Shown here: positions 9,123 through 17,509 of the stretch, one piece after another | How the letters are laid out: every line of letters begins with the position of its first letter | Numbering within the stretch: the stretch's first letter is position 1 | Source of the DNA: Ructibacterium sp965146665 | GTDB taxonomy: Bacteria; Bacillota; Clostridia; Monoglobales; Monoglobaceae | Length of the DNA stretch: 64,000 bases | Direction of reading: 5' to 3' | Assembly (NCBI GenBank): GCA_965146665.1 | Contig: CBCTHE010000004.1 | Coordinates: 186,001 to 250,000 of the forward strand | Made by a program: the position numbers and the translations under genes | Notes under the pieces: generated by a model | What the model was told of the DNA's origin: nothing | Databases searched by the model: none | The model's input: only the letters and a program-made list of their open reading frames with translations

Positions 9123-9152
9123 AGCATAACATACCAACGGTATGTTTGTCAA
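9123..9152 (-). promoter_or_regulatory. tetR promoter with TetR operator 2 filling the spacer
   Basis: On the minus strand the -35 is TTGACA (9147-9152) and the -10 is TATGCT (9123-9128), with an 18-base spacer. The perfect palindrome ACATACC-AAC-GGTATGT (9129-9145) fills this spacer and is the exact reverse complement of operator 1. Bound repressor would block RNA polymerase directly. Confidence 0.85.
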
Positions 9153-9185
9153 GCACTTTTTTCATTTCTTGATAAGACAAAGAAA

Positions 9186-9210
9186 AAGAAGCGCCATGCC
9201 AGCGCTTCTT
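9186..9210 (-). terminator. Terminator after the small lipoprotein gene
   Basis: AAGAAGCGC (9186-9194) and GCGCTTCTT (9202-9210) with a 7-base loop; on the minus strand it runs on into a T-rich tract. It abuts the stop codon of the 39-residue gene. Confidence 0.8.
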
Positions 9211-9330
9211 TTATCCATTGACAACCGTTCCTTCCACAGGTCCGGGCTGATAGGACTGCGCGCTGTTGCCGCAGGCGGCAACCACAAACGCCAGTATCAG
9301 GACCGATAAAAGGATCATAAAGCGTTTCAC
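9211..9330 (-). CDS. Small lipoprotein, 39 residues
   Basis: A reading frame of 39 codons starting at GTG 9330 with a strong GAGGGGGA six bases upstream. It encodes a short basic N-terminus (KRF), a hydrophobic stretch (MILLSVLILAFVV) and a lipobox VAAC near residues 17-20, so the mature peptide would be an acylated Cys followed by about 19 residues ending EGTVVNG. It has a consensus sigma-A promoter (9378-9406) and its own terminator, which makes it a real transcription unit. I recognise no family. It could be a lipid-anchored peptide or a remnant of a larger lipoprotein; its stand-alone signals favour the first. Confidence 0.72.
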   Translation of the reverse strand: MKRFMILLSVLILAFVVAACGNSAQSYQPGPVEGTVVNG

Positions 9331-9377
9331 AAAAATTCCCCCTCAAACATTTTGAAACATCTCTATTTCGTATTCAA

Positions 9378-9406
9378 ATTATAACCCAATCCACAGGGCT
9401 TGTCAA
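9378..9406 (-). promoter_or_regulatory. Consensus sigma-A promoter of the small lipoprotein gene
   Basis: On the minus strand TTGACA (9401-9406), a 17-base spacer and TATAAT (9378-9383). Both boxes match the consensus perfectly, so constitutive and strong expression is expected. Confidence 0.85.
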
Positions 9407-9460
9407 TTGAAATAATTGCAATTTCCAGGTTGTAAAACAACTGTAAAAACCATGTAAAAT

Positions 9461-10093
9461 TTACAGCAAATCCTGACACAGCATGACAAGCACCACCCCA
9501 GAACGAAAGGAGATCTGCGCTTCATCCGCCCCGGCAAATTCGTTGCTTGAGGCCTGAACCCTGCCGCAGTCCAGAGTCATATGCTCTGTCTCATATTTCA
9601 GTCCCCTGACTGAAAAATCCTCCACAGGACCGCCATAGGGGAAAAAGGAAACATAACGTTTCTCTGTCCTCTGCAGGGTAAAGGGGCGGTTTTCCATCCA
9701 AATTTCGTTTCTGCCGTTAACGAGCCTTGCCCTGACCCCTTTTTGCAGGCAGTACAGAAGCAGGCTGTAATGGGAAAATTCATGGTCCAGACGTCCCCCC
9801 AGACCGCCCAGAATCAGAATGTCCCCGCATCCATGTTCCATGGCATAATCCAGACAGAAGTTGGTATCCGTCGCATCCTTTTCCGGTGGGTACTCAAAGT
9901 GCAGCACCGTGTCCGGATAGGGCCTTTCAGAGGAGTCGCGGTCGCCGATGACCACATCCGGGACAATGCCAAGCCGCTCTGCATGGCGGATACCGCCGTC
10001 CGCGCAGATCACCAGGGCGTCGTCCGGCAGAACGCCGGGCCAAACTGTGTCTGTGTCCATCTCTCCGCTGCAGAATATAACCGCTTTTTTCAC
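9461..10093 (-). CDS. thiN: Thiamine pyrophosphokinase
   Basis: Converts thiamine to thiamine pyrophosphate using ATP. The 210-residue protein shows the family landmarks: ICADGGIRHAERLGIVPDVVIGDRDS near the N-terminus, KDATDTNFCLDYAM, and GGLGGRLDHEFSH (catalytic loop). The start overlaps the rpe stop by 4 bases. It is the last gene of the long fmt-to-thiN series, where it is also found in Bacillus. Confidence 0.95.
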   Translation of the reverse strand: MKKAVIFCSGEMDTDTVWPGVLPDDALVICADGGIRHAERLGIVPDVVIGDRDSSERPYPDTVLHFEYPPEKDATDTNFCLDYAMEHGCGDILILGGLGGRLDHEFSHYSLLLYCLQKGVRARLVNGRNEIWMENRPFTLQRTEKRYVSFFPYGGPVEDFSVRGLKYETEHMTLDCGRVQASSNEFAGADEAQISFRSGVVLVMLCQDLL

Positions 10094-10773
10094 CGCTGTT
10101 TCACCGCCCTTGCCGCGTTTTCACGCAGTGCTGCAATCGCCCTGCCGGGATCCTGGGCGCCGAACACTGCGGAGCCCGCCACCAGAACATTGGCCCCGGC
10201 ACAAACCGGGACCTGTATATTCTGTTCGTTGATCCCGCCGTCCACCTCAATCTCCGCGGCAGGGTTTTCCCTGTCCGCCATCTCCCGAAGCCGCGTAATC
10301 TTGTCATTGACATCATCAATATAGGCCTGCCCGCCGAATCCCGGTTCCACACTCATGACCAGAATCAACTCAAAATCAGACAAAACGCCCCGCACCGCTT
10401 CTGCCGGCGTGCCGGGCTTCAGGGATATCCCCGCCCGAATTCCAAGGCTGTGAATCTGCGCGGCCAGGGTCCGCATTCTCTCCAGGCTGCCCGCCGCCTC
10501 CGCGTGAACTGTAATCAGGTCCGCGCCCGCTTTGGCAAAGGCCTCTATGTATTTTTCCGGCTCCGCCAGCATCAGGTGGACATCAAAAAACATCCTGCTG
10601 ACCGGCCGGAGCGCCTGCACCACATGCGGCGAAAAACTGAGATTCGGCACAAAATGGCCGTCCATGATGTCAATATGCAGCCACTCTGCCCCGGCCGCTT
10701 CCGCCTTCTGCACTTCCCTGCCCAAGCAGGTCACGTCCGCCGCCAGAATTGACGGCGCAATCTTGATTTCCAT
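10090..10773 (-). CDS. rpe: Ribulose-phosphate 3-epimerase
   Basis: Interconverts ribulose-5-phosphate and xylulose-5-phosphate in the pentose phosphate pathway. TIM barrel of 227 residues with APSILAADVTCLG, LHIDIMDGHFVPNLSF (metal His and Asp), DVHLM, VMSVEPGFGGQ (the phosphate loop follows) and EVDGGIN. It is 8 bases downstream of rsgA and overlaps thiN by 4 bases. Confidence 0.97.
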   Translation of the reverse strand: MEIKIAPSILAADVTCLGREVQKAEAAGAEWLHIDIMDGHFVPNLSFSPHVVQALRPVSRMFFDVHLMLAEPEKYIEAFAKAGADLITVHAEAAGSLERMRTLAAQIHSLGIRAGISLKPGTPAEAVRGVLSDFELILVMSVEPGFGGQAYIDDVNDKITRLREMADRENPAAEIEVDGGINEQNIQVPVCAGANVLVAGSAVFGAQDPGRAIAALRENAARAVKQR

Positions 10774-10781
10774 AAGCTACC

Positions 10782-11657
10782 TCACTTCCACTTCTGCGCG
10801 TCCCTGATCTCCTGGACCAGTCTGCAATAGCTCTCATGACGGGATTGCGCGATGATCCCCTCCTGAACCGCCTCCAGCACGCGGCATCCCTTTTCCACCG
10901 TATGACTGCAGTCCCGGAATTTACAGCCGTCCGTATAGGGCAGAAATTCCCGGAACAGCGCAGAGCAGTCCGCCGGCTGGAGAAGGACGATGTCAAAGGA
11001 GCCAAACCCGGGCGTATCAATGATATAGCCGCCCCCTGGCAGAACCGCCAGCTCACTGTGGCGCGTGGTATGCTTGCCGCGCTCCACCCGGCCGCTGACT
11101 GCGCCGGTGGCAAAGCTCTCCTGACCGAACACCTGATTGAGCAGGCTGGACTTGCCCACACCGGAGTTCCCCGCAAAAACCGTAATCTCATCCTTCAGCC
11201 TTGCCCTGAGGTTCTCCACGTTCCACCCGGTTTCTGCACTGAGCCGGAGCGTGTCAAAGCCAGCCTTCTCATACACGGCGGCAAGGGCGCTGCCATCCTC
11301 CAGATCCGTCTTATTCCAGCAGATCAAGGGGCGGACCGCGGCATATTCCGCTGACGCGATCAGCTTGTCCAGCAGATACAGGTTCGGTCTGGGACTGGCG
11401 GTGGCAATCACCACTGCCATCTGGGTTACATTGGCCACCGGAGGCCGGATGAGCACATTTTTCCGCTCCTCAATGGTATCCACCGATCCGGTTCCTGAGG
11501 CTTCGTCCACTGTGACTGCAACCTGATCCCCAACCAGCGGGGTGATTTTCTCCTTGCGGAAGATGCCCCGCGCACGGCATTCATAGAGGCCTTCGGCGGT
11601 ATCTACATAGTAGAAACCGCCGATTCCCTTTATAATTCTTCCATGCAAATGCTTCAT
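10782..11657 (-). CDS. rsgA: Ribosome small-subunit-dependent GTPase A
   Basis: Late 30S assembly factor with a circularly permuted GTPase. Order: N-terminal OB fold (HGRIIKGIGGFYYV), NKTD-like WNKTDL (G4) before the P-loop GNSGVGKSSLLN (G1), DTPGFGSF (G3), and a C-terminal zinc knuckle (CKFRDCSHTVEKGC). Start ATG 11657 gives 291 residues; an upstream in-frame extension inside prkC is a low-complexity shadow. The gap to prkC is 19 bases. Confidence 0.95.
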   Translation of the reverse strand: MKHLHGRIIKGIGGFYYVDTAEGLYECRARGIFRKEKITPLVGDQVAVTVDEASGTGSVDTIEERKNVLIRPPVANVTQMAVVIATASPRPNLYLLDKLIASAEYAAVRPLICWNKTDLEDGSALAAVYEKAGFDTLRLSAETGWNVENLRARLKDEITVFAGNSGVGKSSLLNQVFGQESFATGAVSGRVERGKHTTRHSELAVLPGGGYIIDTPGFGSFDIVLLQPADCSALFREFLPYTDGCKFRDCSHTVEKGCRVLEAVQEGIIAQSRHESYCRLVQEIRDAQKWK

Positions 11658-11676
11658 ATCGTTCGCTGTCCCCGGC

Positions 11677-13578
11677 TTAATCGCCGATTCCGGGCGCAGT
11701 TCCGGAATTGCCGCTGTCGGTTCCAGAACCGGAACCCGAACCGCTGCCAGAGCCGCTTCCGTTCCCGGCGCTGCCGGTGCCGCCGCTGGTCTCACCGCCG
11801 CCCGTACTTCCGCCGCCCGTGGAGGGCGTTTTCGTGGGACTTGCGGTCTTTTCAGGCTTCTGTGTGGGTTTTTCGGTCTCCTCCGGCTCCTTGGTTGCAG
11901 TGGCCTCCGGTTTTTTGGTCGGTTCAGCCGCGGCTGTGGGCTTGGCGCTGGCCGAGGCGCTCGGCTGTGCGCTTTCCGGCCCCTTGCTCACATACAGCGT
12001 GACCAGACCGCCCGGTGAAACGGCGGAGCCTGCCGCCGGATCCTGGGCCATGACCTTGTCCTTTTCCTCAGAGTCGCTGTATTTTTCAATCACATTGACC
12101 TGGAACCCTTTATTCTTCAGGGAGTCTTTTGCCTCTGTCAGGCTCATTCCCACAAAGTTATCCATATTCGCGGCATTGCTGCCACTGCTTACCACAACAT
12201 AAATCACAATATCGTCACGCTTGCGCACCTTTTCTCCGGCTTCCGGGCTCTGCTCCAGAATCGCCCCGGCCGCCTTGTCGCTCTGCTTTTCAGACTTTTT
12301 TACAATGCTGAAGGTGCCCTTATACTGGTGCTGGGCCTTTTCCAGATCCATATCCACCAGCTTGGGTATCTCAACGGTCTCTCCGCCCTTGAGGAAGTCA
12401 AGGCCGCCGGTCATGCCGGCAAACACCGTACCAAGGGCCGCAACCACAAGCACAGCCGTCAGAATCGCGATGAGTGTGATTCTGCGCTCCTTTTTCTTCT
12501 GTTCTCTTCTCTCCCGTTTCTCATTGATTTCTCTCAGTTTTCTATCCTCCACCGCGCGGTCAACCTCCTGGGCATATTCCGCGTATTCCTCACGTTTCGC
12601 ACCGTTACTTCCCGCGTCCCTGCGCTGTTCCTTTTTTCGGTAGCCCGCAATGGCCTCCTCGTCGATCTTCGGCATTTTAATGGTGGTGTCCAGTTCACCC
12701 TCCGGCGCTGTGCCCAACTGTTCGGCCTCGTCCTGCCGGCCGATCTTACAGTTTGGATCCTCAAGAACCCGGGTCAAATCCTTCAAAAATGCCTCCGCGC
12801 TGGGATATCGAACGCTCTGTTCCTTGTTCATGGCCCGCAGGGTGACCTGCTCCATGGCCTCCGGAATCTCCGGATTGAGCTCCCGCAGGGGCGTCGGGGA
12901 TTCCTGAATATGCTTAATCGCCACCGCCACAGGGCTCTCGTCATTAAACGGCAGTTTCCCGGTCAGCATCTCATAGAGCACCACACCTAGCGAATAGATA
13001 TCCGTCCGCTCGTCCGTATAACCGCCCCGGGCCTGCTCCGGCGAAAGATAATGCACCGTCCCAATGGCGCTGTTGGCCATGGTCATGGTTGCCTGGCTGG
13101 TCGCCCGCGCGATCCCGAAGTCTGTCACCTTTAAGATACCCTCCGGTGTCATGATGATATTCTGGGGCTTGATGTCCCGGTGGATCACATGGCTCTTATG
13201 CGCCGCCTCCAGACCCTCACAGATTTGCGCGGCAAAGCCCGCCGCTTCACGCCAGGGGAGCTTGCCCTTCTCCTCTATGTACTCCTTCAGCGTGATCCCT
13301 TCAATATATTCCATGACGATATAATACAGCCCGTTTTCACAGCCCACATCATAGATCGAAACAACATGGGGATTTGAAATGCCGGCCGCAGCCTGTGCCT
13401 CCACATTAAAGCGGCGCACAAACTCTTTGTCGTCCTTAAATTCCTCTTTCAAAACTTTTATGGCCACATAGCGGTTCAAGAGATTGCACCACGCCTTATA
13501 GACCTGAGCCATACCGCCTTTGCCGACCTCTTCCCGGATCTCATACCGGTCGGCCAATACCTTTCCAACTAAGTCCAT
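11677..13578 (-). CDS. prkC: PASTA-domain Ser/Thr protein kinase
   Basis: Eukaryotic-type membrane kinase that senses peptidoglycan fragments and controls growth, cell wall and spore germination. Residues about 10-270 are the kinase domain (glycine loop EVGKGGMAQVYKA, HRDIKPQNI, DFGIA). A basic juxtamembrane part and one TM (about 370-392) follow, then only two PASTA domains (about 402-531) and an unusual tail of about 100 residues, first Pro/Thr/Lys-rich, then Gly/Ser repeats. ATG 13578 is chosen because GGAGGGAT lies before it. It begins 2 bases after the prpC stop; kinase and phosphatase act on the same targets. Confidence 0.95.
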   Translation of the reverse strand: MDLVGKVLADRYEIREEVGKGGMAQVYKAWCNLLNRYVAIKVLKEEFKDDKEFVRRFNVEAQAAAGISNPHVVSIYDVGCENGLYYIVMEYIEGITLKEYIEEKGKLPWREAAGFAAQICEGLEAAHKSHVIHRDIKPQNIIMTPEGILKVTDFGIARATSQATMTMANSAIGTVHYLSPEQARGGYTDERTDIYSLGVVLYEMLTGKLPFNDESPVAVAIKHIQESPTPLRELNPEIPEAMEQVTLRAMNKEQSVRYPSAEAFLKDLTRVLEDPNCKIGRQDEAEQLGTAPEGELDTTIKMPKIDEEAIAGYRKKEQRRDAGSNGAKREEYAEYAQEVDRAVEDRKLREINEKRERREQKKKERRITLIAILTAVLVVAALGTVFAGMTGGLDFLKGGETVEIPKLVDMDLEKAQHQYKGTFSIVKKSEKQSDKAAGAILEQSPEAGEKVRKRDDIVIYVVVSSGSNAANMDNFVGMSLTEAKDSLKNKGFQVNVIEKYSDSEEKDKVMAQDPAAGSAVSPGGLVTLYVSKGPESAQPSASASAKPTAAAEPTKKPEATATKEPEETEKPTQKPEKTASPTKTPSTGGGSTGGGETSGGTGSAGNGSGSGSGSGSGSGTDSGNSGTAPGIGD

Positions 13579-13580
13579 TT

Positions 13581-14330
13581 TTATCCCTCCTGTATAAATC
13601 GGATACAAATCGCCGTTACATTGTCACTGCCGCCGTGCTCCTTTGCCTCTTCAATGAGCTCTGTCACCGTATGCTCCGCGTCCATTTCCCGGTCAAGAAT
13701 CTGCATGATCTCCTCGTCCTCCACCATGCCGCTGAGCCCGTCACTGCAAAGAAGCAGGCAATCTCCCGGCAGATAATCGTATTCAAAGATATCCGCCTCT
13801 GTGACCGGATCTGTCCCGATTGCCCGGGTAATGATATTTTTCTGGGGATGAACCCTAGCCTCCTCACGGGTGATGGAGCCGTTGGCCACCATCTCCTCCA
13901 CAACCGAATGATCCTTTGTGATCTGCATCAGCGCGTGATCCCGGAAGGCATAGGCTCTGCTGTCGCCCACATTGGCGACATAGGCTTCGTTTTCATAGAT
14001 ACAGGCCGCCACCAGCGTCGCGCCCATCCCTCTTTGATTCTGGTTTTCCATCGCCATGGCGTAGACCTTTTCATTGGCCGCGCGCACGGCCTGATTGAGA
14101 CATTTCGGCGGCTGGGCTTCCTCCGGCGCGTTCATTGCCTCCATCAGCTCCTCTGCCACAAACTGAACCGCCCGCTGACTTGCCACCTCTCCGGCGTTAT
14201 GGCCTCCCATTCCGTCGGACAGAACACAAAAGCCAGGCGTCTGGTTCTGCTCAAATCCATAAATGCAAAAGCTGTCCTCGTTCAGCTCGCGCACACAGCC
14301 CACGTCGCTCGCTCCATAAATATCCAACAC
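13581..14330 (-). CDS. prpC: PP2C-type Ser/Thr phosphatase, partner of PrkC
   Basis: Metal-dependent PPM phosphatase that reverses PrkC phosphorylation. It shows SDVGCVRELNEDSF, VLSDGMGGHNAGEVAS, GMGATLVAA, VANVGDSRAYAF, the QITKDHSVVEEMV block and LLLCSDGLSGMV with Asp metal ligands. The start is uncertain: AGGAGGT precedes a GTG (14330, spacing about 10) and a TTG (14327), while the ATG at 14357 has no good ribosome site. About 249 residues. It is tightly packed between rlmN and prkC. Confidence 0.94.
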   Translation of the reverse strand: MLDIYGASDVGCVRELNEDSFCIYGFEQNQTPGFCVLSDGMGGHNAGEVASQRAVQFVAEELMEAMNAPEEAQPPKCLNQAVRAANEKVYAMAMENQNQRGMGATLVAACIYENEAYVANVGDSRAYAFRDHALMQITKDHSVVEEMVANGSITREEARVHPQKNIITRAIGTDPVTEADIFEYDYLPGDCLLLCSDGLSGMVEDEEIMQILDREMDAEHTVTELIEEAKEHGGSDNVTAICIRFIQEG

Positions 14331-14353
14331 CAAGCAGCACACCTCCTCATGCT

Positions 14354-15391
14354 TCACATTTTTCTCTTTCCCGCGGAAGCCCGAAGCTGGCCGCAGGCCG
14401 CGCTGATGTCAGCGCCCATTTCCCGTCTTATGGTGGCGGAGATCCCGCCGTCCTCCAAGCGCTTTTGGAACTGTTCCACAGACTTTCGGCTCCCCTGGCT
14501 GAATCCGGTCTCCGCCACCGGATTGACCGGAATCAGATTCACATGGCAGAGCATCCCGCGAAGCAGGCGCAGCAGTTCCTCCGCCTCCTGCGGCGTGTCA
14601 TTGACGCCGCGGATCAGCGTATACTCAAACGAGATCCGCCTGTTTGTCTTCTCAATATAATATCTGCACGCCTCCAAAAGCTCCGCAATGGGATAGCGCC
14701 GGTTGACCGGCATAATGGCGGAACGTTTTTCATCATTGGGCGCATGCAGGGATATGGACAGGGTAATCTGGAGCTCCTCATCCGCCAGCATTTTGATCCG
14801 GTCCGCCAGTCCGCAGGTGGACAGCGAAATATGCCGGTGGCCGATTCCCAGCCCCAAAGGGTGGTTCACGATCTTCAAAAAGCGCAGCACTTCATCATAG
14901 TTATCCAGCGGCTCGCCGATTCCCATTAAAACAACATTGGAAATCCGCGCGCCGAGATCCTTCTGCACAGCCAGCACCTGCCCGGTGATCTCCCCGGCAG
15001 AAAGCGACCGAACCCTGCCGCCGCGGGTCGATGCGCAGAACGCACAGCCCATGGCACAGCCAACCTGAGAGGAAATACAAACTGTGTAACCATGATGGTA
15101 TTTCATCAGGACGGACTCAATTATGTTTCCATCTTCTAATTGTAACAGATATCTGCGTGTTTCGTCAATATGTGAAATATATTTTTCCAAAATTGTCAGG
15201 TTTCCGACAGAATAGGATTCCCGGAGCGTGTCCCGCAGTTTTTTGGAAAGGTCAGTCATGCCGTCAACGGACTCCACACCCCGGTAGAGCCAGGTGAAAA
15301 TCTGCTTTGCCCGGAACCGGGGCTCGCCCAGTCCGTCTCTGACCAGTATTTCCAGTTCTTCATAAGTATAATCCTTCAGATTCTTTTTCAT
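14354..15391 (-). CDS. rlmN: 23S rRNA (A2503-C2) / tRNA methyltransferase RlmN
   Basis: Radical SAM enzyme that methylates A2503 of 23S rRNA. The 4Fe-4S motif CAMGCAFC (C-x3-C-x2-C) is present, as are GIGEPLDNYDEV, the N-terminal EELEILVRDGLGEPRFRAKQIFTWLY domain and the C-terminal Cys region (DISAACGQL), which holds the methyl-carrying Cys. ATG 15391 (MKKNLKDYT) has GAGGAAAAT upstream and gives 345 residues, normal for the family. It lies 11 bases after rsmB. Confidence 0.96.
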   Translation of the reverse strand: MKKNLKDYTYEELEILVRDGLGEPRFRAKQIFTWLYRGVESVDGMTDLSKKLRDTLRESYSVGNLTILEKYISHIDETRRYLLQLEDGNIIESVLMKYHHGYTVCISSQVGCAMGCAFCASTRGGRVRSLSAGEITGQVLAVQKDLGARISNVVLMGIGEPLDNYDEVLRFLKIVNHPLGLGIGHRHISLSTCGLADRIKMLADEELQITLSISLHAPNDEKRSAIMPVNRRYPIAELLEACRYYIEKTNRRISFEYTLIRGVNDTPQEAEELLRLLRGMLCHVNLIPVNPVAETGFSQGSRKSVEQFQKRLEDGGISATIRREMGADISAACGQLRASAGKRKM

Positions 15392-15402
15392 TCCATTTTC
15401 CT

Positions 15403-16689
15403 CTATTTTGTCCGGACAAATTTTGCGATATAAAACCCGCTTCCGCCTGTCTCGCAGGTCAGAATCTGCCGCTCTGACTCCATATGGAAATCGGGGTGCG
15501 TCTCCGCGAACCACGCGGCCTGGTCCTGGTTCTCCTCACGCAGGATCGTGCAGGTGGAATAGACCAGCGTGCCGCCGTCTTTCACATACCGGCAGACTGT
15601 GTCCAGAATTTTTTTCTGCAGCTGACACAGGGCGGGAATATCCTCCGCCTGACGTTTCCATTTGATATCCGGCTTTTTATGTATCACACCAATCCCAGAG
15701 CATGGGACATCTGCCAGAACCCGGTCCGCCCCCTTCTCCAGTTCGGGCTGGAACAGGGCCGCATCCTGCTCCGCCGCCTCCACACAGGTAAGTCCGAGCC
15801 GGTCTGCCGCCGCCTGGATCAGCCCGATCTTATGGGGATGAATGTCAAAGGCCAGAATTCTCCCCCGGTCCTCCATGCACTCAGCCATCTGGGTCGTCTT
15901 GCCGCCGGGCGCGGCGCAGACGTCCATCACAGTCTCTCCCGGCAATGGCGCCAAGGTTCTTACAGCCTCCATTGAGCTGGTGTTCTGCACTGTATAGAGC
16001 CCTTTTTGATAGGCCGGGGAGCTCTGAATATGCAGCGGGCCGTCCACATACAGGCACCAGGGATCTTCCCGGTCCTGTCTGGTTTTTATCCCCTCCTCCA
16101 GCAGGGTCTGTACAAGCTCTGCCCCGGTGGTTTTCAGACGGTTCACCCGAAGGGTGGGCGGATACTGTCTGTGGCTGTCCTCCAGGATCCGCCTGCAGCT
16201 CGTCTGGCCATACTGCTCCGCAAGCCGCTCGGTCAGCCACATGGGACAGGAATACATGACGCTCATCCGGGCAATCGGATCCTCCGGATAGGCAATCTTC
16301 TCTTTTTCCCGGGCAATACTCCGCAGAACGCCGTTGATATAGCCTCTGGCCGCGCCGTGGGCATACCGCCCCGCCAGCTTGACCGCCTCATTGCAGGCCG
16401 CGCTGTCCGGTATATGCTCCATACAGACCATTTGGTATACCCCCATCCGCAGGATCTGATGCACCCAGGGACTCAGCTTTTTCAGCCTGACCTTGGAAAA
16501 TTGTGCTATCATATGATCCAGCTTCAGCTTGTTTCTCACAACGCCCATGAGAAGCTCTGTCACAAACGCCCTGTCCGCAGGTGCCAGTCCGCTGTTGTCC
16601 AGAATATCGCGGAGGGCTTTATTGGAATAAGCCCCTTTTTCCTCTATCTGATACAGGCCTTTTAAGACCAGCTCTCTCGCATTTGCCAT
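15403..16689 (-). CDS. rsmB: 16S rRNA (C967-C5) methyltransferase
   Basis: Methylates C967 of 16S rRNA. The N-terminal NusB-like RNA-binding domain (about 1-130) is followed by a Rossmann methyltransferase domain with MDVCAAPGGKTTQMAE (SAM site), DVPCSGIGV and the catalytic Cys in YSTCTI. ATG 16689 overlaps the yugP stop (TGATG) and has GGAGAG upstream; 428 residues. Confidence 0.96.
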   Translation of the reverse strand: MANARELVLKGLYQIEEKGAYSNKALRDILDNSGLAPADRAFVTELLMGVVRNKLKLDHMIAQFSKVRLKKLSPWVHQILRMGVYQMVCMEHIPDSAACNEAVKLAGRYAHGAARGYINGVLRSIAREKEKIAYPEDPIARMSVMYSCPMWLTERLAEQYGQTSCRRILEDSHRQYPPTLRVNRLKTTGAELVQTLLEEGIKTRQDREDPWCLYVDGPLHIQSSPAYQKGLYTVQNTSSMEAVRTLAPLPGETVMDVCAAPGGKTTQMAECMEDRGRILAFDIHPHKIGLIQAAADRLGLTCVEAAEQDAALFQPELEKGADRVLADVPCSGIGVIHKKPDIKWKRQAEDIPALCQLQKKILDTVCRYVKDGGTLVYSTCTILREENQDQAAWFAETHPDFHMESERQILTCETGGSGFYIAKFVRTK

Positions 16690-17396
16690 CAATCATCTCT
16701 CCTGTTGCCAAAGAGCAGGATCAGCCGGAGCAAGCTCATGATGGAGCTGACCGCCGCCGCGACATAGGTCATGGCCGCGGCACGCAGCACAGAAGAAGCC
16801 CCTTTCATCTCCGCCTCGTCTAAAAGGTTCTGATCCCGCAGTGTGCGAAGCGCACGGTTGCTGGCGTTGAACTCCACCGGAAGGGTCACCAGCTGGAACA
16901 GCACGGTGGCGGCAAACAAGATGATTCCCACATCAATCAAAGCGGGAAACAGCCCGCCCATCCCGGCAAATAGAATACCGATTAAGAGAATCGGCATGGA
17001 GAGCCGGTTGCATATATTCACAAAAGGCACGATTCCGTTCCGCACACGGATGGGCGCATAGCCTGCCGCATGCTGAATCGCGTGGCCGACCTCATGCGCC
17101 GCAACGCCGATGGCGCCCACCGACTGGCTGGAAAAGGTGGCGTCCGACAGCCGCACCACATTGTCCCTGGGGTCAAAATGGTCCGTGAGATCGCCGGAAA
17201 CGTGCTCAATCCGTACCTGATAAAGTCCGTTCATATCCAGAATCCGCCTCGCAATATCTGCGCCGGTATAACCGCGCCGGCTGTAAACCTTTGCGTATTT
17301 CCGAAATGTCCCGTTGACATTCGCCTGCGCCCAGATGGACAGGATGAATGCCGGAATCAGTAAAATGATGGTCCAGTCAAAATAATAAAAAGGCAT
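16689..17396 (-). CDS. YugP-type zinc metallopeptidase, membrane bound
   Basis: Membrane protease of 235 residues. An N-terminal membrane helix (about 7-23) is followed by a soluble part with zinc motif HEVGH at residues 101-105, then several hydrophobic segments (about 120-180 and near the C-terminus). Its length and layout match the YugP/peptidase M-like neutral zinc metallopeptidase family. ATG 17396 has GGAAGGAGA upstream. It sits between fmt and rsmB. The substrate is unknown; a membrane-protein quality role is only inferred. Confidence 0.88.
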   Translation of the reverse strand: MPFYYFDWTIILLIPAFILSIWAQANVNGTFRKYAKVYSRRGYTGADIARRILDMNGLYQVRIEHVSGDLTDHFDPRDNVVRLSDATFSSQSVGAIGVAAHEVGHAIQHAAGYAPIRVRNGIVPFVNICNRLSMPILLIGILFAGMGGLFPALIDVGIILFAATVLFQLVTLPVEFNASNRALRTLRDQNLLDEAEMKGASSVLRAAAMTYVAAAVSSIMSLLRLILLFGNRRDD

Positions 17397-17509
17397 TTGA
17401 ATCTCCTTCCGCCGTTCCGCAACGGCATACATACTGCAATATCCCTCATCTTCGGATCACTCAATGACAAGGGCGTATAAACTTCCCGTTTTCCGGCTGC
17501 GCTCTATGG

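Noticed and set aside
11658..11795. N-terminal extension of RsgA
   Set aside because: Ala/Pro-rich translation of the Gly/Ser repeat of prkC in another frame; ATG 11657 fits the family start.
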